From: Desulfosporosinus sp. FKB
GTDB taxonomy: Bacteria > Bacillota > Desulfitobacteriia > Desulfitobacteriales > Desulfitobacteriaceae
Assembly (NCBI RefSeq): GCF_002196705.1
Contig: NZ_NADJ01000011.1
Coordinates: 57,600-121,599, forward strand
Length of the DNA stretch: 64,000 bases
Direction: 5' to 3'
The notes under the pieces were generated by a model, which was not told where the DNA came from, searched no databases, and worked only from the letters and a program-made list of their open reading frames with translations. Made by a program: the position numbers and the translations under genes. Position 1 is the stretch's first letter. Every line of letters begins with the position of its first letter. Below, piece after piece: positions 15,226 to 23,908 of this stretch.

Positions 15226-16953
15226 CTAACTAACAAATCTTGCTCGTTTCCATAATTCATTATAAACTCCCCCAAATTGAAGAAGCTCTGTATGCGTCCC
15301 CTGTTCGATTACTCTTCCGTTGCCAAGCAGCAAAATCTCGTCCATGTTCTCTAAACCTAAGAGGTTGTGAGTTATCAAAATTATTGTTCGCCCCTCCAGA
15401 AGATGAAAGACTTCCCTTTGTACCTCGCCTTCAGTAATCGAATCAAGGCCTGCAAATGCTTCGTCTAGAATTATGATAGGCGCGTTCTTTAATAAGACAC
15501 GAGCAATAGCTAAACGCTGTCTCTGTCCGCCGGATAGCTTTAAACCAACTTCACCGACGTAACTATCATAACCTTGGGGTAAGGACAGGATGAATTCATG
15601 GAGCTGGGCCTGTTGAGCAGCCTCAATCAGTTCCTGATCCGTGGCCGACGGTTTGGCCAAAAGAAAATTCTCTTTAATCGTTGCATTAAAAAGATAAGTC
15701 TGTTGAGAAACGACAGCGAATAAATCCCTCAGCCCTTCTAAATCGTATTCCGGCAACGAGTGTTCAGCCAGGAATATCTTGCCCTTATCAGGTTCCCAAA
15801 ATCTTAAGACAAGGTTGATGATGCTGGTTTTGCCCACTCCGCTCGGTCCGACAATTGCTGTTTTGCTTCCCTTTGGAATGGCAAAAGCCAGATCTTTCAG
15901 AACCCAGGGTTCATCTTGATCATATCGAAAGCTCACATCTTGGAAACGCAAATCTAAATTATCTCCTTGGGGAAGAAGATTGCCGTTGTCATTTAGCCCC
16001 TGTTTGTTCTCCATTAGCTCTAACAAACGATCGGCCGCCGCAAGGTTTTGTTCACAATAATGAGGGAGCAAGGCTAGTGGGAAAATTGCTTCGAAGCTGC
16101 TTAAGGTTCCAAGAGCCAACATTCCTAAATCGACTCCCTTTAACCTCCCTGCTTCCACAAGCAGAATTCCCAAGACGAGGACAGACAGCATGCCAAGATT
16201 GGCAATCAGTCCAATCAGCGATGAAGAAAGTGCTGAAAGCTTCATGAGTTTACGCTCATGCTTGATTATCCTGTCACTTGTCTGTTCAATTTTGTGCAAG
16301 TGTTTTCTGACCTGATTATAAGATAATAGTTCAGTCATTCCCAAGAGACCGTCAGCAACTTGGGTATTTAACTCTGCTTTTAGGGAGATAACCCGAGTTG
16401 CGATACCCTGTCCCAGTATCTTAATGAGCCAAGGCAGCAATAGACCCGCCATTAAGAAGCCGGCAGCAAGAATATAGGAAAAACGAACATCGAACCTCGT
16501 TAAAAAGACTCCATATCCCAACAAAACTAAGAAGGCTACAAGAGGCGGGGCAAAAACTCGAAGATAAAAGTTCTGCTGTGTCTCTACATCCCCAACAATT
16601 CGGCTTAGAAGATCAGCACTGCGGAAGTGGCTTAAACGAGCCGGGGCGAGTGGCTCTATTTGTTCATAAAATGTTACCCGGATTCTGCTTAAAACACGAA
16701 ACGTCACATCATGGGACAAATAACGCTCCAGGTAGCGGAAGACAGCGCGCGATAGCCCAAAAAAGCGTACTCCTACGATGGTTACCATCAAATCCAGAAT
16801 GGGAGGATGCAGAGCAGCTCGCGCCAAAAGATAAGCAGACGCAGCCATTAAACCAATATGACTGGTAACAGTAAAAACACTTAAGAATAAGGCTAACAGT
16901 ATTCTTGGCCAATAAGGAATCAGCAAACGAATTAACCAGATTATTCTTTTCAT
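15226..16953 (-). CDS. cydC: ABC exporter subunit CydC (cysteine/glutathione export for bd oxidase assembly)
   Basis: A 575-residue fused membrane-ATPase subunit. Six membrane helices (about 1-320) carry the CydC hallmark SRAVFRYLERYLSHDVTFR (about 73-91). The nucleotide-binding domain (about 340-575) has Walker A GPSGVGKTS, signature LSGGQRQRLAIAR, Walker B IIILDEAFAGLD and the switch His in ITHN. CydDC exports thiols to the outside of the membrane and is required for mature cytochrome bd. The start ATG overlaps the cydD stop by four bases (ATGA), showing translational coupling. It is the last gene of the cyd operon, followed by mobile element R3. Confidence 0.93.
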   Translation of the reverse strand: MKRIIWLIRLLIPYWPRILLALFLSVFTVTSHIGLMAASAYLLARAALHPPILDLMVTIVGVRFFGLSRAVFRYLERYLSHDVTFRVLSRIRVTFYEQIEPLAPARLSHFRSADLLSRIVGDVETQQNFYLRVFAPPLVAFLVLLGYGVFLTRFDVRFSYILAAGFLMAGLLLPWLIKILGQGIATRVISLKAELNTQVADGLLGMTELLSYNQVRKHLHKIEQTSDRIIKHERKLMKLSALSSSLIGLIANLGMLSVLVLGILLVEAGRLKGVDLGMLALGTLSSFEAIFPLALLPHYCEQNLAAADRLLELMENKQGLNDNGNLLPQGDNLDLRFQDVSFRYDQDEPWVLKDLAFAIPKGSKTAIVGPSGVGKTSIINLVLRFWEPDKGKIFLAEHSLPEYDLEGLRDLFAVVSQQTYLFNATIKENFLLAKPSATDQELIEAAQQAQLHEFILSLPQGYDSYVGEVGLKLSGGQRQRLAIARVLLKNAPIIILDEAFAGLDSITEGEVQREVFHLLEGRTIILITHNLLGLENMDEILLLGNGRVIEQGTHTELLQFGGVYNELWKRARFVS

Positions 16954-18695
16954 AATGAGAGCCCTCTTGCTTTCTGAACAAGCTGATAATACAGCCCCCG
17001 TTTTATCATTAAATCATCATGGTTGCCCGCTTCGACGATGCGGCTTTGATCCAAGACAAGAATACGATTTGCCTGACGAATGGTATTAAGCCGATGAGCG
17101 ATGATAATAGTGGTCTTCCCCTGTGCTAAGTTCCAGAGAGCTTCCTGAACAGCCTTTTCACTCTCAAGGTCTAAAGAAGACGTCGGTTCATCGAAGATAA
17201 GCAGCGGTGGATTTTTCAAAAAAATTCTGGCCATAGCAATTCTTTGGGCTTGACCTCCGCTTAAACGATACCCTCCTTCACCCAGGATTGTGTGATACCC
17301 TTGGGGAAATGTCATGATAAACTCATGAGCATTAGCGGCCTCCGCCGCCTTGATGACTTCGCTCGTGGTCGCCTCGGGTTTTCCAAGGGTAATATTTTCT
17401 AAAATGCTGCCAGCAAAGAGATAGGGATTTTGAGGAACATAGCCGATCTGTTCCCGCCAAATATTGGGTGAGATGGCCTGAAGCACTTCTCCATTTACAA
17501 AAATTTGACCTTCTGAGGGTTGAATAAAGCCCATTAAAAGTTGAACCAAAGAGGTCTTCCCTGCCCCGCTGGGACCAACAAGGGCTATGGTTTCCTGGCA
17601 ATTCAAAGATACATTGATATCTTGTAATGCCGGTGTATCCTCCTGCTCATAGGTTAAGGAAATATGGTCAAACTTAATCTGATAATCGTCTGCAAGAATC
17701 CTTGAATGACGAATATTGGAATTAGGCTCGATGATAAGATTTGGCTGAGGCACGTTTAAAATCTCAAAAATCCTTGCAGCAGCATTTACTCCGGATAGTC
17801 CAGCATGAAAATTTAGGCCAAGTGTTCTTAGAGGAGTATAAAATTCAGGTGCTAGCAATAAAAGAAACAACCCGGAAGAGAAAGAAAGAGTACCGTAAAC
17901 AAGTCTTAAGCCAATAGCAACGGCAACAAGTGCGGTACTCATTGTCGCCAAAAATTCAAGGACAAGAGCCGATAAAAAAGCGATTCGCAATACACTCAAC
18001 GTCGATTCCCGAAAAGATTCACTGACCCTGGCGATGACTCTAATCTGATCTTTAGCCCGTCCAAATAGTTTTAAAGTAGTGATTCCGCGCAAAATGTCCA
18101 GAAAATGTCCGCTCATCCAACTCAAACGCTGCCACTGCTGCAACGACTTCTTCTCGGCTAATTTGCCGATCAGCACCATAAAGATGGGAATCAATGGCCC
18201 TGTCAAAAGAAGAATGCTCCCTGATTTCCAATCTAAGGGAAAAACAAAGACTAAGATGATTAAAGGTATACCGACCGCTATGAGAAGCTGAGGCAAATAT
18301 TTGGCAAAATAATCTTCAAGAGCATCTGTTCCGCCAACAATGGTTGAGATTACTTCACCACTTTTTTCTCCCCGAACATAGAAAGGACCTAAAGCGAATA
18401 TCTTCTGCAGCAATTGCTGCCTCAAACCGCTTTTAACACGTAAGGCTGCTTCATGGGCACATACTTCGCTTGACCATTGAAAAACAGCTTTAGTGATGAC
18501 AATAGCCAGAATTAAGCCCAAAGCATGTTCAACAGCTTTAAAGGGCGCCTTGCCAAGAAAAACGTTAGCGACAATCTGAGAAAAATACCAAGCTTGGGCA
18601 ACGGCCAGGAGTGAAATTCCGACACTCAGACCAACGGTAAGTATAAGGTACCCCTTCACTTGCCTCCCTTCATTTATTAGTCGCTTATCAAACAT
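16950..18695 (-). CDS. cydD: ABC exporter subunit CydD
   Basis: A 581-residue ABC half-transporter. The membrane part (about 1-310) contains the CydD marks GPLIPIFMVLIG and LSWMSGHFLDILRGITTLKL (about 190-215). The ATPase part has Walker A GPSGAGKTS, signature LSGGQAQRIAMAR, Walker B LLIFDEPTSSLD and IAHR. It pairs with CydC. The ATG at 18695 is preferred, since GGAG is 9 bases upstream; the first ATG at 18704 is right on top of that site. It lies 114 bases after cydB in the same direction. Confidence 0.93.
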   Translation of the reverse strand: MFDKRLINEGRQVKGYLILTVGLSVGISLLAVAQAWYFSQIVANVFLGKAPFKAVEHALGLILAIVITKAVFQWSSEVCAHEAALRVKSGLRQQLLQKIFALGPFYVRGEKSGEVISTIVGGTDALEDYFAKYLPQLLIAVGIPLIILVFVFPLDWKSGSILLLTGPLIPIFMVLIGKLAEKKSLQQWQRLSWMSGHFLDILRGITTLKLFGRAKDQIRVIARVSESFRESTLSVLRIAFLSALVLEFLATMSTALVAVAIGLRLVYGTLSFSSGLFLLLLAPEFYTPLRTLGLNFHAGLSGVNAAARIFEILNVPQPNLIIEPNSNIRHSRILADDYQIKFDHISLTYEQEDTPALQDINVSLNCQETIALVGPSGAGKTSLVQLLMGFIQPSEGQIFVNGEVLQAISPNIWREQIGYVPQNPYLFAGSILENITLGKPEATTSEVIKAAEAANAHEFIMTFPQGYHTILGEGGYRLSGGQAQRIAMARIFLKNPPLLIFDEPTSSLDLESEKAVQEALWNLAQGKTTIIIAHRLNTIRQANRILVLDQSRIVEAGNHDDLMIKRGLYYQLVQKARGLSL

Positions 18696-18809
18696 GCCGT
18701 TCATCTCCTAAACCTTAGCTTGACCAAATGAAAAATGAGGGCTTAGTTTTCTATGGCATTCACAGTCAAAATAAAGGAATGCATGGAGAACAGGCCCTCA
18801 GGCGTATTT

Positions 18810-19814
18810 TTAATAATGCAGGTCTTTTTCAGTGACCCGTTTGCGGAATACCCAGTAAGTCCAGCCTTGATAAAGCAAGACGATAGGAACCATGGTAAAA
18901 GCTACAATAGTCATGATTTTCAAAGTATAAGGACTGGAAGAGGCATTATAGATTGTCAAACTCCAATTCGGATTTAAACTTGAAATCATAACGTGAGGGA
19001 AAAGTCCCCAGAACATTGCAACAGTAAATAAGAGAATTGTCAAGCCATTCAGGACAAAAGAAACTTTCACCTTTTGCGAACGCAATAAGACATTGGCAAG
19101 TATAAGCGTAATACCCGAGCATAACAAGGTGATCCCAGCGCCCAGAGTGGAAAATAGTCCTGTTTGGAAGTACGTGCAGACTGCCATGATTAGGACAATG
19201 AGAATAGCTAATAAGCCAACACTTCGGGCTGTTTTCGCAGCCTTTTCAGCCATTTGCCCAGTAGTTTTAAGACTAAGAAACAGAGCACCATGAAAGACGA
19301 AAACAAAAAGTGTCGTTAAACCGCCTATAATTGTATAGGGAGAAAGGAGATCAAAGAACGTTCCTACGTATTGCATCTTCGCATCAATAGGAACTCCCTT
19401 AATGAGATTGGCTACAGCAACCCCCCAGAGAATAGCCGATAAAATACTCCCGGTGAAAATTGCCCAATCCCAAGAAGTACGCCAGCCGGGGCTTGAATGA
19501 CTGCTGCGAAACTCAAAAGCCACTCCCCTTATGATCAAGGCCACCAAGACTAAAAACAAGGCGAGAAAGAAACCGCTGAATAAGGTGGCATACCAATTGG
19601 GAAACGCTGCAAATATGGCTCCCCCTGCCGTAATCATCCAGACTTCATTGCCATCCCAATGGGGACCGATGGTATTAATAATTTGGCGGCGATCTACATC
19701 ATTCTTTCCCAGAATAGGCAATAGGATGCCTACTCCGAAATCAAATCCTTCGAGGAAAAAGAAACCGACAAACAAAACAGCGATTAGGATAAACCACAGA
19801 CTATTTAAGTCCAT
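18810..19814 (-). CDS. cydB: Cytochrome bd oxidase subunit II
   Basis: A 334-residue membrane protein with about eight or nine helices. The start LNSLWFILIAVLFVGFFFLE (split by two further residues from GFDFGVGIL) is the CydB signature, followed by GPHWDGNEVWMITAGGA near residue 50 and AFPNWYATLFSGF. CydB is the partner of CydA in the quinol-oxidising, oxygen-reducing bd complex. Its start overlaps the cydA stop by 10 bases. In a strict anaerobe the enzyme most likely removes oxygen rather than supporting aerobic growth; this is inference. Confidence 0.95.
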   Translation of the reverse strand: MDLNSLWFILIAVLFVGFFFLEGFDFGVGILLPILGKNDVDRRQIINTIGPHWDGNEVWMITAGGAIFAAFPNWYATLFSGFFLALFLVLVALIIRGVAFEFRSSHSSPGWRTSWDWAIFTGSILSAILWGVAVANLIKGVPIDAKMQYVGTFFDLLSPYTIIGGLTTLFVFVFHGALFLSLKTTGQMAEKAAKTARSVGLLAILIVLIMAVCTYFQTGLFSTLGAGITLLCSGITLILANVLLRSQKVKVSFVLNGLTILLFTVAMFWGLFPHVMISSLNPNWSLTIYNASSSPYTLKIMTIVAFTMVPIVLLYQGWTYWVFRKRVTEKDLHY

Positions 19815-21190
19815 AATGACGCCCCCTTCATTTCATGATTCAGTGTCTCCGGGCTTGCCTCTTCAGGACCTTGTTTAATAAATTTAACGAGGAGATAAAC
19901 ATCGGCAACAGCTAGGATTGAATAGATCAGGGCAAAACCGATCAGAGCTATGAGCATTGACGTCGCAGGTACGGAAGTCGAAACAGCTGCTTCCACTTTC
20001 TGCAGGCCATAGACAATCCAGGGCTGACGGCCGACTTCTGCCATATACCAACCGGAAGTATTGGCAATATAGGGAACAGGAATTGTAAAAAGCAAAAGCT
20101 TTAAAAACCAAGTCTTTTGTTCTAAGCGTTTAGACTTATAGAAATACAGACCTAAAAGAGACATTAAGACCAGCCACATACCGGCAGTAAGCATAATTCT
20201 AAAGCTCCAGAACAGAGAAGTTACAGGCGGAATGTAGTTTCCTGGTCCATATTGCTGCACGTCGGCAGCCTGAAGTTCATTAATTCCTTTAACTTCCCCG
20301 GTAAAACTGTCATAAGAAAGAAAACTCAGCATGCCGGGAATTTCAAGTTGGGACGTATTTTTATGCCCTTGATCATCAATAGAGGCAAAAAGCAACAAGC
20401 CGGCGGGATTTTCAGTTTCCCAATGTGCTTCTGCTGCAGCCATCTTCATAGGCTGAACCTTCACAAGATACATGCCTTGTAAATGCCCGATACCGGCGAC
20501 TCCGAAAGTACTAATTATTCCAAAAACTACGGCCATATGAAAAGAACGGCGAAATACGTCCTGATGGTTCTTTTTGATTAGATGATAAGCACTAATTCCC
20601 ATTACGAAAAAGGCTGCTGTAACAAAACCGCTTAAGACGGTATGAGGAAATTGATAGAAAACATGGGGGTTGGTTACTAAGGCCAGGAAACTTGTCATTT
20701 CTGCCCGGCCATGACGCAAAGCATAGCCAACAGGCTCCTGCATAAAAGAGTTAGCAATTAAAATCCAAAGTGCTGATAAATTCGAGGATATAGCTACCAA
20801 CCAGATACTAAGCAAATGTACCTTTTTGGGCAATCTATCCCAACCAAAAACCCATACTCCTAAAAAGGTTGATTCCAGGAAAAAGGCTAGCAAGGCTTCA
20901 ACGGCTAAAGGCGCCCCGAAAATATCACCGACAAAGCGGGAATACTCAGACCAGTTCATACCGAATTGAAACTCTTGAACCAACCCCGTAACAACGCCCA
21001 TGGCGAAATTGATCAGGAATAATTTACCCCAAAACTTAGTCATTTTTTTATAAGTTTCATTGCCTGTTCTTACATACCAGGTCTCCATCAGAGCAACTAA
21101 AACTCCAAGCCCCAAAGTCAGGGGTACGAATAAGAAATGATAGGATGTTGTCACTGCAAACTGTAATCTAGATAATATTAGTTGAGTCAT
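19805..21190 (-). CDS. cydA: Cytochrome bd oxidase subunit I
   Basis: A 461-residue CydA with nine helices. Heme ligand His18 lies in TTSYHFLFVPLTLG; the Glu-rich proton/heme region is in LLAFFLESTFLGVWVFGWDR (about 99-118); the second axial His and the quinol-side residues are present, and the signature GRQPW lies in MAEVGRQPWIVYG (about 385). The Q-loop is short, as in Firmicutes. It is the first gene of cydABDC; a strong promoter lies at 21403-21431, giving an approximately 200-base leader. Start has GGAGGTGC. Confidence 0.95.
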   Translation of the reverse strand: MTQLILSRLQFAVTTSYHFLFVPLTLGLGVLVALMETWYVRTGNETYKKMTKFWGKLFLINFAMGVVTGLVQEFQFGMNWSEYSRFVGDIFGAPLAVEALLAFFLESTFLGVWVFGWDRLPKKVHLLSIWLVAISSNLSALWILIANSFMQEPVGYALRHGRAEMTSFLALVTNPHVFYQFPHTVLSGFVTAAFFVMGISAYHLIKKNHQDVFRRSFHMAVVFGIISTFGVAGIGHLQGMYLVKVQPMKMAAAEAHWETENPAGLLLFASIDDQGHKNTSQLEIPGMLSFLSYDSFTGEVKGINELQAADVQQYGPGNYIPPVTSLFWSFRIMLTAGMWLVLMSLLGLYFYKSKRLEQKTWFLKLLLFTIPVPYIANTSGWYMAEVGRQPWIVYGLQKVEAAVSTSVPATSMLIALIGFALIYSILAVADVYLLVKFIKQGPEEASPETLNHEMKGASLWT

Positions 21191-21402
21191 CGCTGCACCT
21201 CCGCTTTCATTTTAAACTCAAACTACGCTTATTCAGACATAAGGATCTTTATACAATTTACCACCTCATTCCCTATTCCTTCGTTGATGATTGAAGTTTG
21301 GTAAGATAAGTTCATTGATAGAAATTTGGCTTGGTTGTTGGATGAATTGGATCTGATTAAATTTGTTTTGTTTTTGAATATGTACTATTTATTTTATTGT
21401 TA

Positions 21403-21431
21403 TTATACTAATTATAAATAAATTCGTCAAC
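21403..21431 (-). promoter_or_regulatory. cydA: Promoter of the cyd operon
   Basis: On the minus strand TTGACG, 17 bases, TATAAT. This is close to the sigma-A consensus and points at cydA. The leader of about 200 bases between it and the ATG is AT-rich and has room for redox-regulator sites, but no clear Rex or Fnr box was found. Confidence 0.75.
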
Positions 21432-21454
21432 AGAGATAATGTCGAAAAGACTAA

Positions 21455-21494
21455 TGCCTAAGCCAGCCCGGGATTCTCAACTGACTTAGGCATA
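21455..21494 (-). terminator. Terminator-like hairpin after or before the LTA-synthase-like gene
   Basis: ATGCCTAAGCCAG and CTGACTTAGGCAT form a 13-base stem with one mismatch, between the cyd promoter and the end of the sulfatase-like gene. On the minus strand it lies 24 bases upstream of the cyd -35 box and just downstream of the sulfatase-like gene, so it insulates the two. Confidence 0.65.
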
Positions 21495-21517
21495 TTATTC
21501 TTTAAATGTTTCTCGAA

Positions 21518-23383
21518 TTATTTATAACCTTGTCCTTTAAAATAGTTTTTTTCAACAACAAGATCTGCCAAATCAATACCTGCTATTGCTTGATTTTCCT
21601 CAGTCTCGGAGGAAGCTTGTCCTACGTATTCTTTATTAGCCAAAACAGCAAAATTCTTATGCGTATTTAAGAGATTTCGTCCAAAGGCAGTGTTTTGATA
21701 CGTCTTTTCACTAATACCCATTAAAGAAGCTATTGTCGGCATAGTATCAATCTGTCCCCCGGTGATCTTAAGCTCTTGCCCATTCATTCCTTTATGAAAA
21801 ATGATCAGAGGAATTCGTTTGCTGTCATCAAGCCACCAGCTTTCTTGGGGCTGTACTTGCTTAACTTCATCATCATAATATTTATGAACACCAGTATGGT
21901 CGCCATAAATAACCACAACGGAATTATCCAAAACTCCTCGTTGGTCCAAAGTATTCAGGAAATTTCCGAGTTGCTCGTCGGTATAATGGACACTTTGGAA
22001 ATATCCCCCTAGCTTGGATTTGTTTAAGTCATCACTTAACTTGAGAGTTCGATATTGAGCCGGCAGATCAAAAGGATTGTGACTCGTTAAGGTGACCATA
22101 AAATTGTAGAAAGGCCGTTTTTCATTTTCAATAATTGGTGCGATTTGCTTTAAATAGCTTCCATCGCTGATCCCTAAGCCGATTTTCTCAGTTTCCTTAA
22201 AGTGAGTTGCATCCAACGTTTTTTCAAAACCTATAGACTTCAGAGCGGGCATCCAATTCCAATAGGACCCCTTGTCGGGATGAATGGCCACCGTTGCATA
22301 CCCTTTGTTGGCCAACATTTTGGGTAAAGAATTATAGGTATCATTTGGAAAACGGAAAAAGGCAGCCCCTGTTCGGATGGGATATACAGAAGTGTTGGTC
22401 ATAAGGTCAGCATCGGAACTCGTCCCATTATTCACTTGTTCATAAAAATTAGAGAAATATAAACTGTTTGCTAATAATTTATTAAGGTTAGGTGTTATTT
22501 CCTGTCCATTAATTTTTTGCTTAATGACAAAATTCTCAAGTGACTCCACTTGAATCACGATAAGGTTTTGATTGGTAAACATACCGAAGTATTGATTTGG
22601 CGGCAGATTTTCTTGCTTATCCTTAAACCAATTCTTGATTTCAGCGGTTTGCTGGGGAGTAGCCGGCTGGATATTCTTATTTTTATAAAAATTATATAAA
22701 TCAAACGCATGATAACCTAAAGGCGACAAATTAGACATCGTTTGGTTGGGAGACCAAGAAACTCTAAACAGCATTGTCTTGTTGTTTCCGTGAAGATCAA
22801 GCTGATAATGCTGATAATAGATATATGCAGTGGGCAGCAGCAATGTCAGTAAAAAGGCTATTCCGCTTCGAGTCCTATGGAGATAAAATGTTTTTTTACC
22901 AAGGCCAAGGGCAAGATATATTACAAGATCTATGATCATAACCATATCAATGGGACGAAGCATAGAAATTATGCTATTTGATAAATTGTCCAGATTCGTA
23001 GTCTGACTAAAGATATAGGGAGAAATAAAACTATTAAATCCTCGATAGTACATCAAATCAGAGATTAATAATAGGGTTATTAAGCCATTACAAAACTGCA
23101 GGAACCAAAAGCGTGCCCGCCCCTGGAATAAGAAACTAAAGCTTAGAGGAATCAGGATCATGGAAATATAGACAAGGATCGGCGGAGTTGAACTAAAACT
23201 AAAGAATGCCTTCATAAAGCTGAATTTTGAAGAATCATCATTATTAACTAAGCCAAGAAACAAAATAAACTTTATTAAAAGTGTCAAGACCATGGTGAAA
23301 AGTAATATGTTGTTTTTCAGGAACTGCACGAGTCCAAATCTCTGCCGTTTTTCTAGAAATCCCCGAGTTTGAGATGGCGGCAA
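21518..23383 (-). CDS. LTA synthase family sulfatase-domain membrane protein
   Basis: A 621-residue protein with about five N-terminal helices (to residue 210) and a large extracellular alkaline-phosphatase/sulfatase domain. NLIVIQVESLENFVI (metal-binding Glu), NNGTSSDADLMTN with the nucleophile Thr, IHPDKGSYWNWMPALKSIGF, VVIYGDHTGVH (Asp-His metal site) and PLIIFHKG are those of LtaS/YfnI-type glycerol-phosphate transferases. It likely polymerises polyglycerol phosphate of lipoteichoic acid. The start is uncertain: the TTG at 23383 has no Shine-Dalgarno and a stop lies 17 codons earlier, so a start at a GTG or ATG inside the first 31 codons is possible. Confidence 0.85.
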   Translation of the reverse strand: MPPSQTRGFLEKRQRFGLVQFLKNNILLFTMVLTLLIKFILFLGLVNNDDSSKFSFMKAFFSFSSTPPILVYISMILIPLSFSFLFQGRARFWFLQFCNGLITLLLISDLMYYRGFNSFISPYIFSQTTNLDNLSNSIISMLRPIDMVMIIDLVIYLALGLGKKTFYLHRTRSGIAFLLTLLLPTAYIYYQHYQLDLHGNNKTMLFRVSWSPNQTMSNLSPLGYHAFDLYNFYKNKNIQPATPQQTAEIKNWFKDKQENLPPNQYFGMFTNQNLIVIQVESLENFVIKQKINGQEITPNLNKLLANSLYFSNFYEQVNNGTSSDADLMTNTSVYPIRTGAAFFRFPNDTYNSLPKMLANKGYATVAIHPDKGSYWNWMPALKSIGFEKTLDATHFKETEKIGLGISDGSYLKQIAPIIENEKRPFYNFMVTLTSHNPFDLPAQYRTLKLSDDLNKSKLGGYFQSVHYTDEQLGNFLNTLDQRGVLDNSVVVIYGDHTGVHKYYDDEVKQVQPQESWWLDDSKRIPLIIFHKGMNGQELKITGGQIDTMPTIASLMGISEKTYQNTAFGRNLLNTHKNFAVLANKEYVGQASSETEENQAIAGIDLADLVVEKNYFKGQGYK

Positions 23384-23561
23384 ATTTAACGGGTTGTAGA
23401 TTAATGGTTCCTCATGTTGTGACAGAATATATCAATCCTTTACTATATATTTAGGCACAATAGAAACATTCAAGAAATATCCGAAAATTCCTCTTTTTTC
23501 TCGAAGGAGTTTGTGTATAACACGCCCTCCTTCCCAGTACAAAAATATTTCGCCTTTTTAG

Positions 23562-23831
23562 TTACATTAAAGTATTCGGACGATCCTCAAAGACAGTTTT
23601 GAAATTCTCATTTTTAATAATTTGGGCTATTAACTCTGTTTTTTCATCAGCAGAATACTCATAAAAAATCGGATTGAGATCCCATTCGTGATTTGCAGGA
23701 TAGTAGCGTAAATTTGCTCTAACAGTTTTTTCTGAACCGTTATTTTGGAAGACGAGAGTTAAAGCATAATTGTTAAAGTTATATTCAGGATCAAATCCCG
23801 AGCCATTAACTGTAACATCGTAAATTTCCAT
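23562..23831 (-). CDS. Small conserved-looking protein of unknown function
   Basis: An 89-residue soluble protein with a beta-rich first half (IYDVTVNGSGFDPEYNFNNY, then ALTLVFQNNGSEKTVRANLR) and a helical, acidic second half. GGGAGG precedes the ATG. No family is recognised. It sits between parC and the LTA-synthase-like gene on the same strand, 77 bases downstream of parC's start side only by position; there is no sign of coupling. Confidence 0.6.
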   Translation of the reverse strand: MEIYDVTVNGSGFDPEYNFNNYALTLVFQNNGSEKTVRANLRYYPANHEWDLNPIFYEYSADEKTELIAQIIKNENFKTVFEDRPNTLM

Positions 23832-23908
23832 CGTAAATCCTCCCGTTTCACCTCTTGTTTACCCTTTAGTATGTTGCAGCGTCATTTGCATTATGCAATA
23901 TCCTCTTC

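Noticed and set aside
15855-16247. 130-residue plus-strand frame
   Set aside because: Antisense to cydC.
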